From NCBI RefSeq assembly GCF_014197015.1, contig NZ_JACIET010000002.1, forward strand, positions 248,001 through 312,000: a DNA stretch of 64,000 nt, written 5' to 3'. Numbering within the stretch: the stretch's first letter is position 1; every line of letters begins with the position of its first letter. Shown one piece after another: positions 8,454-16,792 of this stretch. Under the pieces are notes generated by a model, which saw only the letters and a program-made list of their open reading frames with translations, did not search any database and was not told the DNA's origin. The stretch comes from Niveibacterium umoris. Its GTDB lineage: Bacteria > Pseudomonadota > Gammaproteobacteria > Burkholderiales > Rhodocyclaceae. Both the position numbers and the translations under genes were made by a program.

Positions 8454-9184
8454 TCTGCCCGGCCGACGAGCTGCCGGCGCCCCTGGCGGCGCCGCGACTC
8501 GCGAACCACCTGATGCACACCAGCGGCGGGCTGCGCTGGCACCTCACCGCCCTGCGCCGGCGCGCTCGCGAATGGTCGGCCTTCCGTAACACGCTCGCCC
8601 ACTGGCTGGACGCCTGGCGACCACCCTGTGCGCGCCTCTTGCTGATCGGCCCCAGCGCGGGCTGGACGCTGCCCGACGCGCTGTTCACCCGCTTCGACGA
8701 AATCCGCGTACTCGAACCGGACCCGCTCGCACGGCTCGCTCTGGCGCGCCGTATCGCCTCGCCGCGGCTGCATTTCGACACGCTCGACGTATTTGCGCCC
8801 GGCGGTCTCGCCACGCTGCGCACGCAGTACGCCGACCATGCGGTGCTGTTCTGCAACCTGCTCGGGCAGGTCGCGCCCGATGGCGACAACGCCGCCTGGT
8901 ACGCCGGCCTGCGGCAGGCATTGGCCGGACTGCATTGGGCGAGCTGGCACGACATTGCGTCGTCGGCGCGCCCGGTTGATCGACACGGCGTTCAAACGAT
9001 CGCCGCAGGCACCCCTTTCGACGCGCTGATCGCGCACTTCTGGCAGGGTGGCACGATCGAAGTCACCGACCACGGCAGCTTTGCGCTCGCGCATGGCGAA
9101 GCCTTCGCGTGCACGGACTGGCCGCTGCGCGACGACCAGCATCACCTCGTCGGCTGGATCAGCCACACACCGGACGCCGGCTGA
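8450..9184 (+). CDS. Conserved hypothetical protein, possible Rossmann-like fold
   Basis: A 244-residue soluble protein starting with GTG that overlaps the yceH stop (GTGA). I do not recognise a named family. The segment [17 protein letters not shown] followed by IRVLEPDP resembles the nucleotide- or SAM-binding start of a class I methyltransferase fold (glycine-rich loop, then an acidic residue ending strand 2), but later methyltransferase motifs are not evident. The protein has many Trp/His residues in its C-terminal half. Overlap with yceH and with the following Cys-cluster gene indicates one operon. Function unknown. Confidence 0.75.
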   Translation: MICPADELPAPLAAPRLANHLMHTSGGLRWHLTALRRRAREWSAFRNTLAHWLDAWRPPCARLLLIGPSAGWTLPDALFTRFDEIRVLEPDPLARLALARRIASPRLHFDTLDVFAPGGLATLRTQYADHAVLFCNLLGQVAPDGDNAAWYAGLRQALAGLHWASWHDIASSARPVDRHGVQTIAAGTPFDALIAHFWQGGTIEVTDHGSFALAHGEAFACTDWPLRDDQHHLVGWISHTPDAG

Positions 9185-9441
9185 TGGACTGCCGCCCTGG
9201 CTGTGCGGCGTGCTGCATCGCGCCGTCGATCACCTCACCGATACCGGGCATGCCACACGGCAAACCGGCGGGCGTGCCCTGCATCCAGCTTGACGATCAG
9301 CTGCGCTGCAAGCTCTTCGGTGACCCCCGGCGGCCGGCGTGCTGCGGCGGGCTGCAGCCGTCCGGAGAGATGTGCGGCAGCGAACGCGCCCATGCCTTGC
9401 ACTACCTCGCAACGCTGGAAGCGCAGACCCGCAGCGACTGA
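9184..9441 (+). CDS. YkgJ-type cysteine-cluster protein
   Basis: An 85-residue protein beginning CRPGCAACC and carrying further cysteines in GVPCIQL, LRCKLFG and PACCGG...EMCG. This arrangement fits the zinc- or Fe-S-binding YkgJ/UPF0153-like family found next to housekeeping genes. The ATG overlaps the upstream stop (TGATG), so translation is likely coupled to the preceding unknown gene. Bound metal and role are unknown. Confidence 0.8.
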   Translation: MDCRPGCAACCIAPSITSPIPGMPHGKPAGVPCIQLDDQLRCKLFGDPRRPACCGGLQPSGEMCGSERAHALHYLATLEAQTRSD

Positions 9442-9553
9442 GCCTCACGTCACCGGCGCGCCAGCAAACACGCTGGTGCGAGGCAAGCGGCGTACACGCC
9501 GCACTGCGAGCTTGCCCTGATGCAACACAGGACACCGCAGCGCCGGGGCTGGC

Positions 9554-10606
9554 ATGCTGCGCGGCATGATCCGATACCCCGCACCCTTGCGCGCCGGCGC
9601 GCGCGTGGCCGTGACCGCCCCTTCGTCGGGCGTCGGGGCCGACTGTCACCCGCGGCTCGACCTAGCCCTCGCATGGCTGCGCCAACAAGGCCTGACGCCG
9701 CTCGAAGGCCACTGCCTGCGCACCCAGCACAAGCAGGCCAGCGCACCCGCCGCGCAGCGCGCCGCCGAACTGATGCACTGCCTGCTCGACCCGGCGATCG
9801 CGGCGGTGATGCCGCCTTGGGGCGGGGAGCTGGCAATCGAGGTGCTGCCGCGCCTCGACTGGCAGGCCACCGAACAACTCACACCCACCTGGCTGCTCGG
9901 CTACTCCGACACCTCCACCCTGCTGATGGCGCTGACCTTGCGCCTGCGCTGGGCGACTGCGCATGGCCCCTGCCTGATGGATCTGGTGCCGGGCCAGACC
10001 GATCCGCTGATCACCGGCCTGTTGCCGGCGCTCGGCAGTGCGCCGGGTGGCGCCTTCACGCAGCGCAGTTCGGCCGCCTGGCAGGCCGACTGGGGTGACT
10101 ACACCATCCACCCGGAACGGGTCTTCGCACCGCAGATCCCGACCCGGCTCGCCCTGCTGGACGTGAACCCCGGCCGCGCGGTGCAGTTTTCCGGCCGCCT
10201 GATTGGCGGCTGCCTCGACACCGTGCGCAACCTTGCCGGCAGCCCGTGCGGCGACGTGCCGCGCTTCGTGCGCGAGGCGGGCGATGCCGGCGCAATCCTC
10301 TACTTCGAGAACTGCAACCTGCGCCCCAGCGAGTTCCTGTGCGTGCTGCAGGGCCTCAAGCTCGCCGGCTGGTTCGAGGGTCTCGCCGGCGTGCTGGTCG
10401 GGCGCAGCAGCGCGGGCGACGTGCGCACACCGGAGTGGCTGAACCAGCGCGAGGCGCTGGTGAGCGGGCTGGCTGATCTGCCCTGCCCGGTGCTGCTCGG
10501 TTGCGACATCGGCCACATGCCGCCGCAGTGGCTGCTGATTAACGGCGCGCTGGCCGAGGTGCGTTACGCCGACGGCGCGGCACAGATCGAACAGCGGCTG
10601 GTCTGA
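9554..10606 (+). CDS. LD-carboxypeptidase, S66 peptidase family
   Basis: A 350-residue protein of the S66 family, which removes the terminal D-Ala from murein tetrapeptides (LdcA) or cleaves related amide bonds (MccF). Features: N-terminal VAVTAPSSGV, MPPWGG, the nucleophile region LLGYSDTSTLL, ILYFENCN with the Glu of the triad, and GCDIGHMPPQ with the His. The length fits LdcA (about 300-350). It is cytoplasmic, with no signal peptide. An ATG at 9566 is an alternative start. MccF-like immunity activity cannot be excluded. Confidence 0.9.
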   Translation: MLRGMIRYPAPLRAGARVAVTAPSSGVGADCHPRLDLALAWLRQQGLTPLEGHCLRTQHKQASAPAAQRAAELMHCLLDPAIAAVMPPWGGELAIEVLPRLDWQATEQLTPTWLLGYSDTSTLLMALTLRLRWATAHGPCLMDLVPGQTDPLITGLLPALGSAPGGAFTQRSSAAWQADWGDYTIHPERVFAPQIPTRLALLDVNPGRAVQFSGRLIGGCLDTVRNLAGSPCGDVPRFVREAGDAGAILYFENCNLRPSEFLCVLQGLKLAGWFEGLAGVLVGRSSAGDVRTPEWLNQREALVSGLADLPCPVLLGCDIGHMPPQWLLINGALAEVRYADGAAQIEQRLV

Positions 10607-10627
10607 GCCGGGCCGCGCGTCGGCGTA

Positions 10628-11719
10628 TCAGCCGGCGATGGGGCCGTGTTCGACCGGCAGCCCCATCTGCTGCCACAGCAACATGCCACCACGCAGGTTC
10701 GCCACCTGCGTGACACCCGCCTGCCGCAGGATCACCGTCGCCTGCCCGGAACGCATGCCGGCGTGGCAGACGGCAACGATCGGCCGCTCACGCGGCAACT
10801 CGGCGGCGCGCGCGCGCAGTTCGTCGAGCGGGATCAGACGGGCGGCGGGCAGGTGGCCGAGGCGGTCGTCCATCTCGTCGCGGCGACGCACGTCGAGAAT
10901 CAGCACCTCCGGCAGATGCTCGGCGACCCACTCCGGATCGATCTCCAGCAAACCGGCATAGCTCTGGCGCACCGGACCCCATTCGGCGGGCTGCGGCACC
11001 TGTCCGTCCTCCGGTTTGCCCGAGCGCAGGTTGGCCGGCAAGGCCAGCGCGATCTGCTTGGGATGGGGAAGTTGCAGGTTTTCCATGAAGCCGACGAAGT
11101 CGCGCTCGTCGGCATGCCCGCCGAGGCGCGGGTTGTACGCACGCTCTTCGCCCACCGACGACATGGTGCGGCCGGCGTAGTCATGCGCCGGAAAGATCAG
11201 GCAGTCGTCCGGCAGGCTGAAGAGCTGTTCGCGGATCGAGCGGAACAAGGTGTGCGCGTCACCCTGCTGGAAGTCGCAGCGGCCGCAGCCACGGATCAGC
11301 AGCGCATCGCCGGTGAAGGCCAGCCCGAGGTCGTCGCTGATGAAGCTCAGGCAGCCCTCGGTATGGCCCGGCGTGGCGCGGACTTCGAGATAACGCTTGC
11401 CGAAGACGACACGTTCGCCGTGCTCAAGGCGCAGGTCGGCGCCCTGCAGGGCATCGCCGTATCGACGCGAGACGCCGATGCGGCAGCCCGTGGCGGCCTG
11501 CATCAGCCAGGCGCCGGTCACATGGTCGGCGTGGCAGTGGGTATCGAGCACACTCACCAGACGCAAGCCCAGTTCCTCGATCAAGGCGCGGTCGCGCAGG
11601 TGCTGCTCGAAGACCGGGTCGATCAGCACCGCTTCGCGGGTGAGCGGATCGCCAAGCAGGTAGGTGTAGGTGGAGGACGCGGCGTCGAAGAGCTGTCGAA
11701 AAACCAGTGCGCCATACAT
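10628..11719 (-). CDS. Persulfide dioxygenase-rhodanese fusion
   Basis: A 363-residue two-domain enzyme of sulfide oxidation. The N-terminal metallo-beta-lactamase domain has the ETHE1-type THCHADH (H61, H63, D65, H66), TPGHTEG and FTGDALL iron ligands; it oxidises glutathione persulfide to sulfite. The C-terminal rhodanese domain (about 265-360) carries the active loop CHAGMRSG, allowing sulfur transfer between sulfite/thiosulfate and GSH. Fusions of this type (PRF/CstB-like) combine both steps in one protein. Start at 11719 is favoured by GAGGG eight bases upstream. No sulfide:quinone reductase is adjacent. Confidence 0.9.
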   Translation of the reverse strand: MYGALVFRQLFDAASSTYTYLLGDPLTREAVLIDPVFEQHLRDRALIEELGLRLVSVLDTHCHADHVTGAWLMQAATGCRIGVSRRYGDALQGADLRLEHGERVVFGKRYLEVRATPGHTEGCLSFISDDLGLAFTGDALLIRGCGRCDFQQGDAHTLFRSIREQLFSLPDDCLIFPAHDYAGRTMSSVGEERAYNPRLGGHADERDFVGFMENLQLPHPKQIALALPANLRSGKPEDGQVPQPAEWGPVRQSYAGLLEIDPEWVAEHLPEVLILDVRRRDEMDDRLGHLPAARLIPLDELRARAAELPRERPIVAVCHAGMRSGQATVILRQAGVTQVANLRGGMLLWQQMGLPVEHGPIAG

Positions 11720-11869
11720 GGGAGCCCTCGCCATGCGATGTGGTTGGCAGACACGGTAAGCCCTCGCGGCGCGCGGCGCAATCCCTGCGCGGCACATGCC
11801 GATGGCGTCAAAGGCAGGCTGGGCCTAGAATCCACAGGAGGGATCGTCGGCTTCGGGGGAACGCACACG

Positions 11870-13606
11870 ATGACACATGCAAGCACGCCAGCGACCGCTG
11901 CGGTGGCCACGGCGATGCATTTCGACTATGTGCTGGCGCAATCCCCGATCGGCATCGCCGTGATCAACGAGGCCGGCGTCTACGAGGCGGTGAACCCTGC
12001 CTACAGTGCGCTGTACGGCTACTCGAACGATGAACTGCTCGGCCAGAACCTCGAAGTGATTCTGCCGCCGCAGGCCCGTGAGCAGATCATCGGCCGGCAT
12101 CGCGCCTTCCTGACCGAGCAGATCCCCTTCGACGGCGAACTCGACGTGGTGCGGCGCGACGGCACCCCACTGCGGGTGCTGGTGAAGTCGGCACGGGTGG
12201 AAGGCGCCGACGGCGTCGCGCTTCGCCTGGTGTACGTCTCCGACATCACCGAGCGCTGCCGGGTGGAATGCGCCTTGCAGGAATCACGCGCCTTCACGCA
12301 GTCGGTGCTCGACAGCCTGCAGGCCAACATCTGCGTCATCGATGAAAGCGGCCGCATCATCGCCGTCAATCAAGCCTGGCGCGACTTTTGCCACGACAAC
12401 CATGGCGAGGCGTGCCGCTGCGACGAAGGCGTAAGCTGCCTGAACGCGTGCAATTGCGGGAGTGAGACCGGGACGCACAGCGCCGAGTGCATCGCCCCGC
12501 TGTTGCAGGAATTGCTGGCCGGCACGCGTGAAAGCTTCGAGGCGACCTACCCCTGCCACTCGCCGGGCGAGCAGCGCTGGTTTCTTGCCCGTGCCACGCG
12601 GGTCCGTGAGTCCCTGGCGACGCGGATCGTCGTTGCGCACCACAACATCACCCGGCTCAAACAGGCCGAAGAGGAACTGAAGGCGGCACTGCATTTCTCC
12701 GAGAACTTGATCGCCTCGATGCAGGATGGCTTCTCGGTACTCGACATCCACGGCGTTTCGAGGGACGCCAACCCGGCGCTATGCGCGATGACGGGCTTCT
12801 CCCGCGACGAACTGGTGGGCCGCAGCGCGCCCTTCCCGTACTGGCCGCCGGAAGCGCATGGCGAGATCCAGCGCGCCTTTGTCCAGACCTTGCGGGGCGA
12901 GCCGGGCAGCTTCGAGTTGACCTTCATGAAGAAGACCGGCGAGCGTTTCCCGGTGATCGTCAGCGCCTCGTCGCTGCGTGACGACAGCGGCAGGCAGGTC
13001 GGCTTCATCGCCACGGTGAAAGACATCACCGACCGCAAGGCGATGGAAGAACAGATCCGCCGATACGCCTTCTACGACACGCTGACCGGGCTGCCCAACC
13101 GGCGCCTGCTCGACGACCGCCTCGGCCACGCGATGGCGGCGAGCAAGCGCAGCGGACGCTTCGGCGCCGCGATGTTCATCGACCTCGATAATTTCAAGCC
13201 GCTCAACGATGCACATGGCCATGGCGTCGGCGACCTGCTGCTGGCGGAGGCCGCTGCGCGCCTGCGCGCATGTACCCGCCAGATGGACACCGTGGCGCGT
13301 TTTGGCGGCGACGAGTTCGTCGTGGTGCTCAAGGAATTGAACGGCGACGCGGACGCTTCCGCCGCATCGGCCCACCTGGTCGCCGAAAAGATCCGCGGCG
13401 CGCTATCCACGCCCTATCGCCTGATCAAGCCGCGCGAGCGCGGCAGCGACCAGATCATCGAACATCGCTGCACCGCGAGCGTCGGCATCATGCTGTTCAT
13501 GGGCCAGGAGACGAGCGCCTCCGACATCCTCAAGTTCGCCGATCAGGCGATGTACGACGCCAAGGCAAAGGGGCGTGATGCGATCTGCATCCACGCCCAT
13601 GCCTGA
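11870..13606 (+). CDS. PAS-PAS-PAS-GGDEF diguanylate cyclase, cytoplasmic
   Basis: A 578-residue protein without TM helices. Three PAS-type domains (about 15-130, 135-265, 270-395) precede a GGDEF domain with GGDEF at residues 479-483 and an RQMD I-site five residues earlier, so active and feedback-inhibited c-di-GMP synthesis is expected. The middle PAS domain contains an unusual cysteine-rich insert (about seven Cys within ~35 residues, including CRCDEGVSC and ACNCG), suggesting metal or redox sensing. GGGGGA upstream of ATG 11870 supports the start; the promoter lies in the 150-base gap to the divergent dioxygenase gene. Confidence 0.88.
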   Translation: MTHASTPATAAVATAMHFDYVLAQSPIGIAVINEAGVYEAVNPAYSALYGYSNDELLGQNLEVILPPQAREQIIGRHRAFLTEQIPFDGELDVVRRDGTPLRVLVKSARVEGADGVALRLVYVSDITERCRVECALQESRAFTQSVLDSLQANICVIDESGRIIAVNQAWRDFCHDNHGEACRCDEGVSCLNACNCGSETGTHSAECIAPLLQELLAGTRESFEATYPCHSPGEQRWFLARATRVRESLATRIVVAHHNITRLKQAEEELKAALHFSENLIASMQDGFSVLDIHGVSRDANPALCAMTGFSRDELVGRSAPFPYWPPEAHGEIQRAFVQTLRGEPGSFELTFMKKTGERFPVIVSASSLRDDSGRQVGFIATVKDITDRKAMEEQIRRYAFYDTLTGLPNRRLLDDRLGHAMAASKRSGRFGAAMFIDLDNFKPLNDAHGHGVGDLLLAEAAARLRACTRQMDTVARFGGDEFVVVLKELNGDADASAASAHLVAEKIRGALSTPYRLIKPRERGSDQIIEHRCTASVGIMLFMGQETSASDILKFADQAMYDAKAKGRDAICIHAHA

Positions 13607-13642
13607 GCGCCTCGCCCGATGCGGGGCAAGGCGCAGCTTGGG

Positions 13643-15076
13643 TCAGCGTGGGGAACGGTAGGGCTTGCGCACCGGCACCTTGACGAGCTCGCCGCCCTTG
13701 AACGGCACGTTCTCGCCCACGCCGTTCATCGCCGCCACCAGTGCTGCGGCAAGCGTGCCGCCGGCGCGCTTGTTGACGGCCGGTATGGCCTCGCCGCTGC
13801 GCGCAGCGAGGATTTGCAGGCGCAGTTCGGTGATCGACGCGCGCTCGCTGGCATTGAGCGGACGCAGGCTGTCGGCGATGCCGCGCACCAGCACCTTCTG
13901 GTGGTCGGGCGCGAGGCCGATCATCTGGTAGATGTTCTTGCCCAGCACCACCCACAGGAAGTAGAGGTGCACCGCTTCCTTGCCGCTCTTGTCGGTCAGG
14001 TAGAGCGCGCGGGCCGGCAGCCCGTTGGCAGTGGTGGCTTCGATCTGCTGGGGCGTAGCGCGGTATTTGCGCGCGAGCTTCTCGGAGAACGCCTTGGCAA
14101 TTTTCGGCAGATCGTCGGCCGACCCCTCGCCTGCGAGGCCAAACACCGCGACGCCATCCTTGGTCGGCGCCATGGCGTTCACCGTCTTGCGGGTGTTTTC
14201 CACCAGCCAGCCCTTCGGGAACACCATGCGGAAACCGAGGTCCGGATGCAGGAAGGTCTCGTCGTGAACCACGCCTTCTGCCGGGTCGGGGCCAACCAGC
14301 AGGCCGTCGAGTTTCTTCATCAGCGCCGCCTCGTCAGCCGCGATGCGCGGCAACGGAGCCGCCGTCAGACTGGCTGCGGTGCGAGTCAGCGTGCCGACAC
14401 GCTCCGGCGTGCTCGGGTGGCTGTCGAAGAAGGTGGGCGCACGCTTCTCGTCCGTCATCGTCTCGATGAAGTGTTCCATGCGGTCGAGAATCGTCGCGAT
14501 GGCGAGCGGGTTGTAGCCGGCCGCAGCGGCTAGGGGCTGGCCCAGCGCATCCGCTTCGCGTTCCTGATCGCGGCTGTAGCCGGCAGCGACTGCCTGGAAG
14601 GGCTTGGAAGCCAGCACCGCGAGGTCATCACTGATGATGCCGCCAACCAGTTCGCCGGGCAGCGCAAGCAGACCCAGCCGCTGCTCCTTCTTCATCTGGC
14701 GCACCGAATGGCGACGCTCCACATGCTGGATCTCGTGACCCAGCACGCCGGCGAGTTCGTCCTCGGAGCGGATCAGCGCGAGCAGGCCGCGAGAGACGTA
14801 GATGTAGCCGCCGGGCACCGCAAAGGCATTCGGCTCCACCTGATCGACGACCGAGAAGTGGTAGTTGAACTGACGCTTGGGCAGCGCAGCCGCAACGCGC
14901 TGGCCGACACTGTCCACATAGGCGATCAGCGCCGGGTCATCGACGAGCCCGATGTCGCTGGCCACTGACTGGGCGGCCTGCTGCCCCATCTGACGATCGA
15001 CTTCCGTGCTCGGCATGCCGACGCAGGCCGCAACCAGGACGGCTGACATCAGGACGGCGCGTGATCTTCTATGCAT
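13643..15076 (-). CDS. M48 family metalloprotease, lipoprotein
   Basis: A 477-residue protein with a lipoprotein signal (lipobox VAAC, Cys18), so membrane-anchored in the periplasm. The M48 catalytic motif HEIQH lies in GVLGHEIQHVERRH, and the third zinc ligand is in DQEREADALG. Upstream NAFAVPGGYIYVSRGLL is also typical of M48 peptidases such as BepA/LoiP. The C-terminal ~200 residues show no TPR and are not assigned. A role in outer membrane protein quality control is inferred from the family. Confidence 0.88.
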   Translation of the reverse strand: MHRRSRAVLMSAVLVAACVGMPSTEVDRQMGQQAAQSVASDIGLVDDPALIAYVDSVGQRVAAALPKRQFNYHFSVVDQVEPNAFAVPGGYIYVSRGLLALIRSEDELAGVLGHEIQHVERRHSVRQMKKEQRLGLLALPGELVGGIISDDLAVLASKPFQAVAAGYSRDQEREADALGQPLAAAAGYNPLAIATILDRMEHFIETMTDEKRAPTFFDSHPSTPERVGTLTRTAASLTAAPLPRIAADEAALMKKLDGLLVGPDPAEGVVHDETFLHPDLGFRMVFPKGWLVENTRKTVNAMAPTKDGVAVFGLAGEGSADDLPKIAKAFSEKLARKYRATPQQIEATTANGLPARALYLTDKSGKEAVHLYFLWVVLGKNIYQMIGLAPDHQKVLVRGIADSLRPLNASERASITELRLQILAARSGEAIPAVNKRAGGTLAAALVAAMNGVGENVPFKGGELVKVPVRKPYRSPR

Positions 15077-15221
15077 GTGATTCTTTCTGGTGTGCGGGCA
15101 GCGTCGCGAGCAAGCGGGCGACGACGATCAGTCAGCACTGCGCCCGGGGTGGCAATGGGTCGCAGTTTACTCAATGCAGAGTGCAGCGGACACGCCTGCG
15201 CGGCCGATCCTGCCGCAGCAA

Positions 15222-15263
15222 AGAAAACGGGCGACGCAGGGGCCATTCCCCACGTCGCCCGTT
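15222..15263 (-). terminator. Terminator after gltD
   Basis: An 11-bp stem (AACGGGCGACG / CGTCGCCCGTT) encloses a 16-base loop that can itself pair GGGG with CCCC. Read on the minus strand it ends in CGTTTTCTTT. It lies about 20 bases past the gltD stop codon. Confidence 0.8.
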
Positions 15264-15284
15264 CCGAGCCGAAGCCTGAGTCGG

Positions 15285-16769
15285 TCAGCGCGGCAGCACG
15301 CTCTCGCCCATCAGGAATTCATCAACGGCACGTGCGGCCTGGCGGCCTTCGCGGATCGCCCACACCACGAGCGACTGCCCGCGGCGCACGTCACCTGCCG
15401 CGAACACCTTCGGCACATTGGTGGCGTAGGCACCCGCACCCTCGGTGCTGGCCTTGGCGTTGCCACGGCCATCCTTATCGACGCCGAAGGCTTCAAGCAT
15501 CGAACCGAGCGGATTCACGAAGCCCATCGCGAGGAACACGAGATCGGCCGGCAATTCCTTCTCGGAACCCGCGACTTCGGTCATCTTCATCTGGCCGGTC
15601 TTCTCGTCCTTGGTCCACTCGACGCGGGCGGTAACGACCGCCTTGAGCTTGCCGTTCTCGCCCTTGAAGGACTTGGTGGTGATCGACCAGTCGCGCTCGC
15701 AGCCTTCGTCGTGCGATGAAGAAGTACGCAGCTTGGTCGGCCAGTACGGCCACACCAGCATCTTGTTCTCCTTCTCCGGCGGCATCGGCATCAGCTCGAA
15801 CTGGGTCACGCTTTTCGCGCCGTGGCGATTCGAGGTACCCACGCAGTCGGAACCGGTATCACCGCCGCCGATCACGACGACATGCTTGCCGGTCGCCTTG
15901 ATCTGGTCCTTGAGCTTGTCGCCCGCATTGACCTTGTTCTGCTGCGGCAGGAACTCCATCGCAAAATGCACGCCTTCGAGCTCGCGGCCCGGCACCGGCA
16001 GATCACGCGGGATTTCCGAACCAGCAGCGAGCACCACGGCGTCGAACTCGGCCTTGAGTTGCTCGGGATCGATGGTCTGCTTGGCATCGGAACCCACGCC
16101 CTTCGGCAGGCCACCCTTGCCCACGTACACGCCGGTCTTGAAGACGACACCTTCGGCCTTCAACTGCTCGAGGCGGCGGTCGATGTTGCCCTTGTCGAGC
16201 TTGAAATCGGGGATGCCGTAGCGCAGCAGGCCGCCGATACGCGAGCTCTTCTCGAACACCGTCACATCGTGGCCGGCGCGCGCCAGTTGCTGCGCAGCGG
16301 CGAGGCCCGCGGGGCCGGAACCGACGATGGCAACCTTCTTGCCGGTCTTCTGCAGCGGCGGCTGCGGCTGCACCCAGCCATTCGCCCAGGCCTTGTCGAT
16401 GATTGCGTGCTCGATCGACTTGATGCCGACCGGCAACTCGTGGATGCCCAGCGTGCAGGCGGCCTCGCACGGCGCCGGACAGATGCGGCCGGTGAACTCC
16501 GGGAAGTTGTTGGTCGAGTGCAGTGTCTCGATCGCCGCCTTCCAGTCCTGGTGATACACCAGGTCATTGAAGTCCGGGATGATGTTGTTGACCGGGCACC
16601 CGTTGTTGCAGAACGGGATGCCGCAGTCCATGCAGCGTGCGCCCTGCACCTTGGCCTGTTCGTCACTCAGCGTGAGCACGAACTCCTTGTAATGCTGCTT
16701 GCGCTTGTCGGCGGCCTCGTAGCCTTCTTCGACGCGCGCGAATTCCATGAATCCGGTGACCTTACCCAT
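15285..16769 (-). CDS. gltD: Glutamate synthase small subunit
   Basis: A 494-residue NADPH-dependent flavoprotein partner of GltB. It passes electrons from NADPH through FAD and Fe-S clusters for glutamate formation from 2-oxoglutarate and glutamine. N-terminal cysteine motifs CMDCGIPFC...GCP and CPAPCEAAC bind 4Fe-4S clusters. FAD motif [14 protein letters not shown] and NADPH motif [12 protein letters not shown] follow, with the closing [17 protein letters not shown]. The ATG at 16769, preceded by GGAGAA, gives the family length. It is 23 bases downstream of gltB in the same operon. Confidence 0.96.
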   Translation of the reverse strand: MGKVTGFMEFARVEEGYEAADKRKQHYKEFVLTLSDEQAKVQGARCMDCGIPFCNNGCPVNNIIPDFNDLVYHQDWKAAIETLHSTNNFPEFTGRICPAPCEAACTLGIHELPVGIKSIEHAIIDKAWANGWVQPQPPLQKTGKKVAIVGSGPAGLAAAQQLARAGHDVTVFEKSSRIGGLLRYGIPDFKLDKGNIDRRLEQLKAEGVVFKTGVYVGKGGLPKGVGSDAKQTIDPEQLKAEFDAVVLAAGSEIPRDLPVPGRELEGVHFAMEFLPQQNKVNAGDKLKDQIKATGKHVVVIGGGDTGSDCVGTSNRHGAKSVTQFELMPMPPEKENKMLVWPYWPTKLRTSSSHDEGCERDWSITTKSFKGENGKLKAVVTARVEWTKDEKTGQMKMTEVAGSEKELPADLVFLAMGFVNPLGSMLEAFGVDKDGRGNAKASTEGAGAYATNVPKVFAAGDVRRGQSLVVWAIREGRQAARAVDEFLMGESVLPR

Positions 16770-16792
16770 TTTCGTTTTCTCCGGTTTCTCGA

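Noticed and set aside
10646-11869. Upstream extension of the PAS-GGDEF gene
   Set aside because: The extension is antisense to the persulfide dioxygenase gene. The ATG at 11870 has a ribosome binding site and starts the first PAS domain.
13607-13632. GCGCCT/AGGCGC hairpin between the convergent PAS-GGDEF and M48 genes
   Set aside because: It has no T-tract on either strand and only 6 bp in the outer stem; too weak to call a terminator.
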